NCBI GenBank assembly: GCA_017442765.1
Contig: JAFRZC010000125.1
Coordinates: 1 to 5,637 of the forward strand
Reading direction: 5' to 3'
Origin: Prevotella sp.
GTDB lineage: Bacteria > Bacteroidota > Bacteroidia > Bacteroidales > Bacteroidaceae
DNA length: 5,637 nt
A model generated the notes under the pieces. That model was not told the DNA's origin. It ran no database searches and worked only from the letters and a program-made list of their open reading frames with translations. This document shows, piece by piece, positions 1 through 4,885 of the stretch. A program made the position numbers and the translations under genes. Position 1 is the stretch's first letter. Every line of letters starts with the position of its first letter.

Positions 1-275
1 ACCAGCCGAAGAACAAGGAGCGTGCGCTGAAGTTATTGAAGAGCCAGCTCTACGACCGCGCCATGAAGAAACGGCTTGAGGCGCAGGCCAAAATCGAGGC
101 GGGAAAGAAGAAGATAGAGTGGGGCAGTCAGATCCGTTCGTATGTCTTCGACGACCGCCGCGTGAAAGACCACCGCACCAACTATCAGACCTCCGACGTA
201 GATGGTGTGATGAACGGCAAGCTCGACGATTTCATCAAGGCTTATCTGATGGAGTTTCCCACTGCCGACGAATGA
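1..275 (+). CDS. prfB: Peptide chain release factor 2, C-terminal part (5' truncated)
   Basis: This is the last 90 residues of RF2, the class I release factor that recognises UGA and UAA stop codons and triggers peptide release in the ribosome. The reading frame is open from base 3 and ends at the TGA at 273-275. The visible part starts with a charged helix (KNKERALKLLKSQLYDRAM) and continues with WGSQIRSYVFDD, then RVKDHRT, and a C-terminal helix with the LDDFIKAYL pattern. All of these match the conserved RF2 tail in order. The GGQ loop, the stop-codon recognition region and the in-frame UGA frameshift site found in many prfB genes lie upstream and cannot be assessed. RF1 is less likely because the WGSQIRSYV and DDRRVKDHRT wording is typical of RF2. 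No terminator is visible before the next gene, 47 bp downstream, so the two may be co-transcribed. Confidence 0.93.
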   Translation, partial: QPKNKERALKLLKSQLYDRAMKKRLEAQAKIEAGKKKIEWGSQIRSYVFDDRRVKDHRTNYQTSDVDGVMNGKLDDFIKAYLMEFPTADE

Positions 276-322
276 ATCTATCGACCTGATTTATAACAAT
301 AATAACAAAAAACCGAAAAACT

Positions 323-460
323 ATGAGTAAAATGAAGAATGCTAAGCGAGTTGCTTATCAGAAGAAACAGGAACAGCAGGGTAAGAACGTGGTGACGTGG
401 ATCATCGGTGTGCTTATCGTTCTGGGTCTCGCATTTGCCATCTGGACAGCAGTGCAATGA
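323..460 (+). CDS. 45-residue single-span membrane microprotein, unknown function
   Basis: A short gene of 45 codons starting at ATG 323. The product has a strongly basic, Lys/Gln-rich N-terminal half (residues 1-22) and one hydrophobic segment (about 23-43, VVTWIIGVLIVLGLAFAIWT). It is therefore predicted to be a small inner-membrane protein with its N-terminus in the cytoplasm. It has no signal-peptidase site. Support for being real comes from an A-rich leader just upstream of the ATG, from the perfectly placed membrane segment, and above all from its TGA (458-460) overlapping the ATG (457-459) of the CYTH gene, the classic arrangement for translational coupling. An in-frame ATG at codon 4 is an alternative start. 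I do not recognise the family and assign no function. Confidence 0.72.
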   Translation: MSKMKNAKRVAYQKKQEQQGKNVVTWIIGVLIVLGLAFAIWTAVQ

Positions 461-969
461 GCGGATTGGAGATTGAACGCAAGTTCCTGGTCAAGAAAGG
501 CGACGCATATAAACGCGCCGCCTTTTCAAGTAGTCGCATCCGTCAGGGATACATTCCCAGCGACACTGCCACCGTGCGTGTTCGTCTGCGCGAGGATAAC
601 GACAGCGCGAAAGCTTATCTCACCATTAAAGGGCGGCCGGCTCCGGGAAGCATTTCTCGGTACGAGTTTGAAAAGGAGATACTGCCCGCAGAGGCCGAGC
701 AGTTGCTGAGACTCTGTCGTGGCGGGGTGATAGACAAGACGCGCTATCTTGTGCGTAGCGGGCAGCACACCTTTGAAGTTGACGAGTTCTATGGGGATAA
801 CGAGGGGTTGGTCATGGCCGAGGTGGAGCTGTCTGCCGAGGATGAAACTTTTGAAAAGCCCGATTTCATCGGTCTTGAAGTGACAGGCGACCGCCGGTTC
901 TACAACAAACACATGCTCAGGTACCCCTTTTCGCTTTGGCGCGACACGCTGCCAGAAGCATACCGATGA
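457..969 (+). CDS. CYTH-domain protein (triphosphate tunnel metalloenzyme)
   Basis: The product is a 170-residue single-domain member of the CYTH/TTM superfamily. These enzymes bind a triphosphate and divalent metal inside an eight-strand beta tunnel and usually hydrolyse inorganic triphosphate or a triphosphorylated substrate in the cytosol. The defining ExExK motif is E5-I-E7-R-K9 in EIERKFLV. Further charged tunnel candidates are R41/R43/R45 (TVRVRLR), K58 (LTIKG), E70/E72/E74 (YEFEKE), K94 and R96 (KTRYL), D109/E110 (EVDEF), E122/E124 (AEVEL) and E141 (LEVTGD), so a complete catalytic set seems present. Length is typical of short bacterial members. The start at 457 is chosen because the ExExK motif must lie near the N-terminus and the ATG overlaps the upstream stop; a longer reading from 397 adds residues with no family similarity. 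The 3' end overlaps the opposite-strand vanZ-like gene. Exact substrate (PPPi, ThTP or ATP cyclisation) cannot be told. Confidence 0.9.
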   Translation: MSGLEIERKFLVKKGDAYKRAAFSSSRIRQGYIPSDTATVRVRLREDNDSAKAYLTIKGRPAPGSISRYEFEKEILPAEAEQLLRLCRGGVIDKTRYLVRSGQHTFEVDEFYGDNEGLVMAEVELSAEDETFEKPDFIGLEVTGDRRFYNKHMLRYPFSLWRDTLPEAYR

Positions 970-1330
970 GACACCCCACGACGACGCCCGCCACGTCGGC
1001 TACCCAGTCCATCCATTCGCCGCTGCGGTGACCGCCGGTACAATAGGCCTGCACCAGTTCGATAAGCCCGCCCATCAGGGCGGGAGCCACGAAACCGTAT
1101 AGGAAGAGGTGCTGGCAGTTTGGCTTTTTCTTTCCCCTACGCCAGAGGTATTCGCCCCATATCACCACACACAGGCCGATATACATGACGATGTGCGTCC
1201 ACTTGTCAATCAGTTTGACGTGGCTGAGCGGTGTCTCGGGGAAGAAGGGCAGCAGGCACAGTACCCAGATTAGCACAATCAGTGCCGACGAGAACGGATA
1301 GCGGCGTGCCAGCGAGATTATTTTTCTCAT
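917..1330 (-). CDS. VanZ-like family membrane protein
   Basis: The product is a 137-residue integral membrane protein with four predicted helices at about 13-30, 45-63, 75-95 and 109-129. The layout matches the VanZ-like family: an early D42-K43-W-x-H46 motif at the start of helix 2 (LIDKWTHIVMYIGL), G88-L-I-E91-L-V-Q94 in helix 3, and a D108-W-V-A-D112-V-A-G115 motif leading into helix 4. VanZ of the vancomycin cluster gives low-level teicoplanin resistance, but most family members sit outside resistance clusters and have no proven role, so no resistance is implied here. The ATG at 1330-1328 is directly followed by a basic MRK start. No Shine-Dalgarno sequence is visible. The final 17 codons plus stop overlap the 3' end of the CYTH gene on the other strand. 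A Bacteroidetes-type -7 box lies 33-40 bp upstream of the start. Confidence 0.87.
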   Translation of the reverse strand: MRKIISLARRYPFSSALIVLIWVLCLLPFFPETPLSHVKLIDKWTHIVMYIGLCVVIWGEYLWRRGKKKPNCQHLFLYGFVAPALMGGLIELVQAYCTGGHRSGEWMDWVADVAGVVVGCLIGMLLAACRAKAKRGT

Positions 1331-1362
1331 GACAACGGTGTTCGAGTGATGATTTCCGACTG

Positions 1363-1393
1363 CAAAGGTACGATTAAGTGAGTGAAAATGAAA
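1363..1393 (-). promoter_or_regulatory. Candidate Bacteroidetes promoter for the VanZ-like gene
   Basis: On the minus strand bases 1370-1363 read TACCTTTG, a full match to the Bacteroidetes -7 consensus TAnnTTTG. With a 19-base spacer the -33 position (1393-1390) reads TTTC, one base off TTTG. A start of transcription about 7 bases past the box would give a leader of roughly 25 bases to the vanZ-like ATG at 1330. The element is placed exactly where this gene needs a promoter. Confidence 0.6.
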
Positions 1394-1398
1394 ATTTA

Positions 1399-1430
1399 TT
1401 TTCGATTTTCCGATTTTATTTGTACATTTG
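1399..1430 (+). promoter_or_regulatory. Candidate Bacteroidetes promoter for the secreted-protein operon
   Basis: Bases 1423-1430 read TACATTTG, matching the -7 consensus TAnnTTTG. The -33 area 19-20 bases upstream is a T-rich stretch (1399-1403, TTTTC) that approximates TTTG. The predicted leader to the ATG at 1520 is about 80 bases, long enough to hold regulation, but no riboswitch or strong hairpin is evident in it. The element is back-to-back with the vanZ-like promoter. Confidence 0.55.
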
Positions 1431-1519
1431 CCATGTCTTTCAGATGTTTTGCTTGTTTCTTTAATGCAACACGAAGACCAAGTGAAGTGGAATTAACGAG
1501 TATTTAGATAGTTTTAGTA

Positions 1520-2071
1520 ATGAGAAAGATTCTTTTTGTAGCGGTTCTCTCCCTCAGTACACTGTGGTGTCAGGCCCAGGAGAAGGTCATGAACATCCTG
1601 AAGACAGACAGGACAAGTACCCAGACTCGTGTGGCTGATTTGAACCAAATCAGTTTCCTCACAGTGGAAGAAGGTGGTCAAGGCCTGATCGTGACAACCT
1701 TGGACGGTGGGACGACCGCCGTACGTTTCGAGACAAATCCTGTTGTGACGGCTGCCAACGGTAAGCTGGTGATAAAGCCCAGTTCGGCAGATGCCCTTGA
1801 GTTTGAGATTAGCGACATTGCCGAAATCGTGTTCGGCGATACTACTACAGGCATCAGGACGTTGAGAGACTTTGACTTTGTCGTGCAGGACTCTGGTGCG
1901 TTGCTCCGGGGCATCCCCGAGGGAGCCAGTCCTCGCGTCTATTCCATCGACGGGCGCAGTCTTCCGGCTCCTTCCGTCATCAATGGCGAACTGCAATTGA
2001 ACCGTGCCACACTGGGCACAGGCATCTTTATTGTGAAGGTAGGCACGTTCTCTACCAAGATAAAACTTTAA
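1520..2071 (+). CDS. Small secreted protein with N-terminal beta module and C-terminal sorting-like tail
   Basis: The product has 183 residues and no family I can name firmly. Residues 1-19 form a signal peptide with predicted cleavage A19|Q20 (CQA-QEK). Cys17 is not in a lipobox because Trp precedes it, so a lipoprotein is unlikely. Residues 23-47 carry a short beta-rich module ending V-A-D-L-N-Q-I-S-F, and residues 82-106 carry a second version ending I-S-D-I-A-E-I-V-F-G-D. This unit (a strand, a turn, then hydrophobic 'v.di.~I.F') is common just behind the signal peptide in secreted Bacteroidetes proteins. The C-terminal part (about 139-183: VYSIDGR, then LGTGIFIVKVG and a terminal KIKL) resembles type A C-terminal sorting domains of the type IX secretion system; this is inference by pattern. 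It starts 90 bp downstream of a promoter candidate and ends 31 bp before the GxGYxYP gene, whose product begins with a similar module. A co-secreted partner or adaptor is plausible but unproven. Confidence 0.82.
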   Translation: MRKILFVAVLSLSTLWCQAQEKVMNILKTDRTSTQTRVADLNQISFLTVEEGGQGLIVTTLDGGTTAVRFETNPVVTAANGKLVIKPSSADALEFEISDIAEIVFGDTTTGIRTLRDFDFVVQDSGALLRGIPEGASPRVYSIDGRSLPAPSVINGELQLNRATLGTGIFIVKVGTFSTKIKL

Positions 2072-2102
2072 TTCTCATTTTCCTAACATCAGACAAGACA
2101 AG

Positions 2103-4250
2103 ATGAAAAAGATATTCCTACTGGCTACTGTCTTCTTAGGAGCTGTACAGCTCATGGCCCAAGAACCCTCCAAGATGATTATGAAGCTTAAAAACGGTGC
2201 TGTTGTACGTACCGATGTGAGCGAGGTGGAAAAGATAACATTTACCGATGCGTTGTACAATGTCAACGCAAACGGCGACCGCATTCTCGAAGCCACCGAA
2301 CTCTGCTGGCCCGAAGACCGCTTGTTGCCCCTCTTCCTCCCTCCCTCCTCACTCAGCTCGTTGGATATGCCCGCAGCCAAGCTCAGCGACGCGGAGCGCG
2401 TCATGTTCTGTACGTTGCAAGGTCTCGTCAATCGCACTCGTCCGCGCATCCTTCTCTATAACCACAAAGAGGAAGACATAAGAATCTGGCCCGAGGCACA
2501 TGGCTTCAATATGGATAATATCACCACCATCCCTACTGGCAAACCCTATAACTTGGTACGTCTTTTTAAGGATGAAATAAAAGGTCTGGTGCTCTACAGC
2601 AACGACCGAAGCGAACATTATTCCAACCTCGCCGTCACCATCGCCGGACTGGACCGCCTGCTCCCCGTGACGGCCGAGATCAGGGAAAAGCTCATCGCCA
2701 ACGGCATGGACTTCCCCGTTGTCGCTGATATCACTTCGCTCACGATGACCACCGCGCTGGATGTTTACACCTACCTCTATGACAACTACTGGAGCCGCTG
2801 CAATCACCGCCTGCTCATTAGCGAGCGCCCCACCATACCCTATGTGCACGACATCGCTGCCGCCTGTGGCTCGGCCTGTGTCTGGCTCGACCCACGCGAA
2901 AAAGATGAACGCGAGTTGCTCGACAAGATGCTTCAGGATCTGACACCCGGTCGCGACATTGTGCTGGGCTGGTATCCCGAGGAGCGTTCCGGCGTGGGCG
3001 AGGCCACGAAGTACGGCCTATCGACCGTGCCCGCCGACTTCTTCGAGAACACCACGGTCTATACGGCAGTCAACAAAGCCGTCAAGATACATCCTGTGCC
3101 TAAGCGTCCGAAGCTGGAGAACAAGGTGTATGCCACCGTCTATATCAGCGACGGCGACAACATCCAGTACTGCCAGCACGCCATGGCCAAGATTTTCGGG
3201 CAGAGCGGTCGCGGAAAGATGGCCATGAACTGGACCATCAGTCCCGCCTTGGTCGATTTCTCGCCCTCGATGCTGAACTACTACTACAACAAGGCAACGA
3301 ACAACGACTGCTTTGTCTGCGGGCCCTCCGGCCTGGGCTATGCCATGCCCTACGATGCGGGCAGCAAGCACTATTATAATTCCAATGCCAAACTGACCGT
3401 TCCCTACGTCCAACTCACCCAGCGCTATATCGAGAAGGCCGGTCTGCGCGTCATCACCATCTGGGATAACATCAGCGCAGCTCAGCGAACGGTCTTTGCG
3501 GGGAACTGCCCCTACCTCTACGGACTGACCTTTATCGACCAGGGGAGAAACCAACTGAACGGGCAGATCGTGTCGGGCTGGCTGCCCATGACCCCCGTAA
3601 GCCCCTGGTATGCCGATAACGTAGATGTCGTTGCCGATTTCTTCAACGACAAGATTAAGAAATTCACGGGCGAGGAGCCGATGTTCGTCACAGGACAGGT
3701 TACCGTCTGGGGTGTAGGCCCCGACAAGCTTGTCGCCCTGAATGACAAGCTCAACGCGCTCTCGCCGGGCAATGTTAAGATTGTCCGTGCCGACCACTGG
3801 TTCAGCTATTACAGCGAGGCAAACCACCTGCCATTCAACCTTACCATGTTGGAGGATATGGCGATTACTTCATCTCCGTCCAGAACTAATGCCAAGTACG
3901 CCGCCGACGGGTCGCCCTCTCAGGGATATATATGGCAGTCCAGAACCGCCGACGGAACAGGCTGGGTGCAGCTGGACTTCAAGGAACCCTATCGGGTTAG
4001 CAGTCTGGTGGTGCGCCATGCCGAGGCTGGCGGTCTGGATCCTCAGCTCAACAGCCGCGACTTCACGATTCAGATTAGCCGCGACGGCGAGACATGGATG
4101 ACGATAGGCAGCTACGTCGGCAACACTGCGCCCGTGACCAAAGTGTCGTTTTCTCCTGTCGAGACCCAGTATGTGCGCGTGAATGTCACTAAGGGCGGTG
4201 CCGACGGCTTCGTCCGCATCGGCGACATCGAGGTCTATGGCGCACACTGA
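2103..4250 (+). CDS. GxGYxYP-family secreted protein (putative glycoside hydrolase) with discoidin domain
   Basis: The product has 715 residues. Residues 1-19 are a signal peptide (cleavage LMA|QEP, no lipobox). Residues 24-48 are a short module ending V-S-E-V-E-K-I-T-F, like that of the upstream gene's product. Residues of about 65-335 fit the GxGYxYP N-terminal domain and about 340-580 the C-terminal one. Seen there are Y-I-S-D350-G-D352-N353, a stretch NWTISPALVDFSPSMLNYYY, and the signature at 410-416, which reads GLGYAMP instead of GxGYxYP. Residues 587-715 form a discoidin/F5-8 type C (CBM32-like) domain: WVQLDF, V-S-S-L-V-V-R-H, FTIQISRDGETW, QYVRVNV and a terminal IGDIEVYG. The family is described as a putative glycoside hydrolase because it co-occurs with sugar-processing domains; no reaction is established. 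A periplasmic or surface role on glycans is the likely job. No SusC/SusD or other carbohydrate genes are in the window, so a PUL cannot be claimed. Confidence 0.88.
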   Translation: MKKIFLLATVFLGAVQLMAQEPSKMIMKLKNGAVVRTDVSEVEKITFTDALYNVNANGDRILEATELCWPEDRLLPLFLPPSSLSSLDMPAAKLSDAERVMFCTLQGLVNRTRPRILLYNHKEEDIRIWPEAHGFNMDNITTIPTGKPYNLVRLFKDEIKGLVLYSNDRSEHYSNLAVTIAGLDRLLPVTAEIREKLIANGMDFPVVADITSLTMTTALDVYTYLYDNYWSRCNHRLLISERPTIPYVHDIAAACGSACVWLDPREKDERELLDKMLQDLTPGRDIVLGWYPEERSGVGEATKYGLSTVPADFFENTTVYTAVNKAVKIHPVPKRPKLENKVYATVYISDGDNIQYCQHAMAKIFGQSGRGKMAMNWTISPALVDFSPSMLNYYYNKATNNDCFVCGPSGLGYAMPYDAGSKHYYNSNAKLTVPYVQLTQRYIEKAGLRVITIWDNISAAQRTVFAGNCPYLYGLTFIDQGRNQLNGQIVSGWLPMTPVSPWYADNVDVVADFFNDKIKKFTGEEPMFVTGQVTVWGVGPDKLVALNDKLNALSPGNVKIVRADHWFSYYSEANHLPFNLTMLEDMAITSSPSRTNAKYAADGSPSQGYIWQSRTADGTGWVQLDFKEPYRVSSLVVRHAEAGGLDPQLNSRDFTIQISRDGETWMTIGSYVGNTAPVTKVSFSPVETQYVRVNVTKGGADGFVRIGDIEVYGAH

Positions 4251-4310
4251 CAGCAAGAGCTTTTTCTATAGAGGCCGTTCCCATTTCATTGATGTGAAAG
4301 TTTGTTAACG

Positions 4311-4342
4311 TGGCGGGTGAAAGATATACCTTTCACCCGCCA
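4311..4342. repeat. Perfect 13-bp GC-rich hairpin
   Basis: Arms 4311-4323 (TGGCGGGTGAAAG) and 4330-4342 are perfect reverse complements around the 6-base loop ATATAC. It begins 61 bp after the GxGYxYP stop codon, a position suited to transcription termination or protection of the mRNA 3' end. However, no T-tract follows on either strand, so it is not a canonical intrinsic terminator. The last base is also the first base of the next hairpin. Confidence 0.8.
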
Positions 4343-4376
4343 AAGTGTTAAAACCGATTTTTCGTTTTAACACTTT
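4342..4376. repeat. Perfect 13-bp AT-rich hairpin abutting the first
   Basis: Arms 4342-4354 (AAAGTGTTAAAAC) and 4364-4376 are perfect reverse complements with the 9-base loop CGATTTTTC. It follows the GC-rich hairpin with no spacer (one shared base). It again lacks a downstream T-run. The TGTTAAAA/TTTTAACA core recurs in the outer stem of the terminator-like structure at 4696-4733. Confidence 0.8.
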
Positions 4377-4386
4377 CAAAATCGTG

Positions 4387-4434
4387 CCCTATCGTCCCTT
4401 TCCCTCCCCTTTCATGCCCTTTCACTTCCCTTTC
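4387..4434. repeat. Helically phased CCCTTTC repeats in a polypyrimidine tract
   Basis: Exact CCCTTTC copies start at 4396, 4407, 4417 and 4428, that is 11, 10 and 11 bp apart, with a variant CCCTATC at 4387. The last three are extended to CCCTTTCA. The plus strand is almost purely pyrimidine between copies. Spacing near one DNA turn puts every copy on the same face of the helix, which would suit cooperative protein binding or DNA curvature. The units are too short and too closely spaced for a CRISPR array. Confidence 0.75.
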
Positions 4435-4447
4435 ACACCCCCCTAAA

Positions 4448-4558
4448 TGCGAAACATATATGTCTCACCTTCCAAATCGTGGTCTTTCGCACCCTGAAAG
4501 ACGGTCTTTCACCACCCGAAACATATATCTCCCGGAGGTGAGAGATATGTCTTTCGCA
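4448..4558. repeat. 111-bp element bounded by imperfect inverted repeats (MITE-like or structured RNA)
   Basis: The left arm (4448-4473, beginning TGCGAAACATAT and ending CTCACCTTCC) and the right arm (4534-4558, ending GTCTTTCGCA) are reverse complements over about 22 paired bases with small gaps. Inside are a 7-bp hairpin GTCTTTC/GAAAGAC (4482-4488, 4496-4502), a 12-bp direct repeat CGAAACATATAT (4450-4461 and 4517-4528), and a 10-bp direct repeat GTCTTTCGCA (4482-4491 and 4549-4558). The right arm can alternatively fold locally (4521-4531 with 4540-4550, one A/G mismatch). No target-site duplication is seen at the edges, so mobility is uncertain; a folded RNA or protein-binding site is equally possible. 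Confidence 0.55.
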
Positions 4559-4610
4559 GCGGAAGAGGGATGGAAGATGAGGAACGAGAGTTGTATCTCG
4601 CTGGTTAACA

Positions 4611-4695
4611 GCGATTTTCGCGCCATTCTCGCTATGGCCTTTTCCCGGCCTCGGCGGGCAATTGTCCCAACGGCGGATTTTCCGTCGATTCTGGC
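4611..4695. repeat. Pair of imperfect ~23-bp direct repeats
   Basis: Bases 4611-4633 and 4672-4695 share the pattern GCG-GATTTTC-nnn-ATTCT-nGCT with a few substitutions and one length difference. Both copies lie near a GTTAA motif: the first just after the small dyad CGCTG-GTTAA-CAGCG (4599-4613), the second just before the TGTTAAAA of the terminator-like hairpin. They may be decayed copies of one unit. Confidence 0.4.
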
Positions 4696-4733
4696 TGTTA
4701 AAATCCGGGTGGCGCGGCCGCCTTTTTTTAACA
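4696..4733 (+). terminator. Probable intrinsic terminator
   Basis: GGTGGC (4708-4713) pairs with GCCGCC (4717-4722) across a GCG loop, with one G-U wobble, and is followed directly by seven T (4723-4729). An outer stem TGTTAAAA (4696-4703) with TTTTAACA (4726-4733) can close around it. It would stop plus-strand transcripts coming from the GxGYxYP operon about 460 bp past its stop, thereby insulating etfB and placing the repeat region in a long 3' untranslated region. Confidence 0.6.
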
Positions 4734-4750
4734 TTTTACGGTCTTCCCGT

Positions 4751-4774
4751 TGCACATAAATCACGAAGTGTGCA
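4751..4774. promoter_or_regulatory. Small dyad upstream of the etfB promoter
   Basis: TGCACA (4751-4756) and TGTGCA (4769-4774) form a 6-bp inverted repeat with a 12-bp centre, ending 36 bp before the -33 box of the etfB promoter. The position would suit an activator or repressor site, but a 6-bp dyad is short and could be chance. Confidence 0.25.
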
Positions 4775-4810
4775 GAAAGGGGCAGTTTTCGGTCGATTTC
4801 GGAAGTTTAA

Positions 4811-4842
4811 TTTGGGCAGGTCGCAAAAAGTTTGTAATTTTG
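4811..4842 (+). promoter_or_regulatory. Bacteroidetes-type promoter for etfB
   Basis: TTTG at 4811-4814 and TAATTTTG at 4835-4842 match the -33 (TTTG) and -7 (TAnnTTTG) boxes exactly, with a 20-base spacer that is typical of the group. Transcription would start near 4849, giving an AT-rich leader of about 37 bases with no Shine-Dalgarno sequence before the ATG at 4886. Confidence 0.78.
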
Positions 4843-4885
4843 CCGACGGATAGCATACATATATACATTATTAAATATAAATAAT

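Larger units (their letters stand above)
4251..4885. other. 635-bp noncoding, repeat-rich intergenic region
   Basis: No credible gene lies between the GxGYxYP gene and etfB. In order the stretch holds: a plain 60-bp leader-out; two abutting perfect hairpins (4311-4376); a polypyrimidine block with phased CCCTTTC repeats (4387-4434); an inverted-repeat-bounded element (4448-4558); a pair of imperfect direct repeats (4611-4695); a terminator-like hairpin with T7 tract (4696-4733); a small dyad (4751-4774); and the etfB promoter (4811-4842). The hexamer CTTTCA occurs six times on the plus strand and TGAAAG three times between 4295 and 4511, far above the about 0.1 copies per strand pair expected by chance in that length. 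Two roughly 300-bp open frames on opposite strands cross the area but show no coding character. Confidence 0.8.

Noticed and set aside
397..456. Longer N-terminus for the CYTH protein from a GTG at 397.
   Set aside because: The extra 20 residues are out-of-frame reading of the microprotein gene and would push the ExExK motif away from its usual N-terminal place.
917..1330. Glycopeptide resistance gene vanZ.
   Set aside because: Only family-level similarity is present and there are no vanA/H/X/R/S genes nearby, so a resistance role is not supported.
1520..1580. Lipoprotein signal in the small secreted protein (Cys17).
   Set aside because: Trp at -1 does not fit a lipobox, and a better signal peptidase I site lies two residues later.
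3018..3827. 269-codon open frame on the minus strand inside the GxGYxYP gene.
   Set aside because: It is antisense to a well-supported gene, its product has a Val/Gly/Asp-rich composition typical of a shadow frame in GC-rich DNA, and no domain is seen.
4387..4434. CRISPR array.
   Set aside because: The repeat unit is only 7-8 bp with 3-4 bp between copies; there are no spacers or cas genes.
4460..4764. Two opposite-strand open frames of 99 codons (4460-4759 plus, 4465-4764 minus).
   Set aside because: They overlap each other fully, cross the repeats and the terminator hairpin, have low-complexity basic products and no recognisable domain or promoter. If this DNA is a dispersed repeat, such frames could be misannotated elsewhere as hypothetical proteins.
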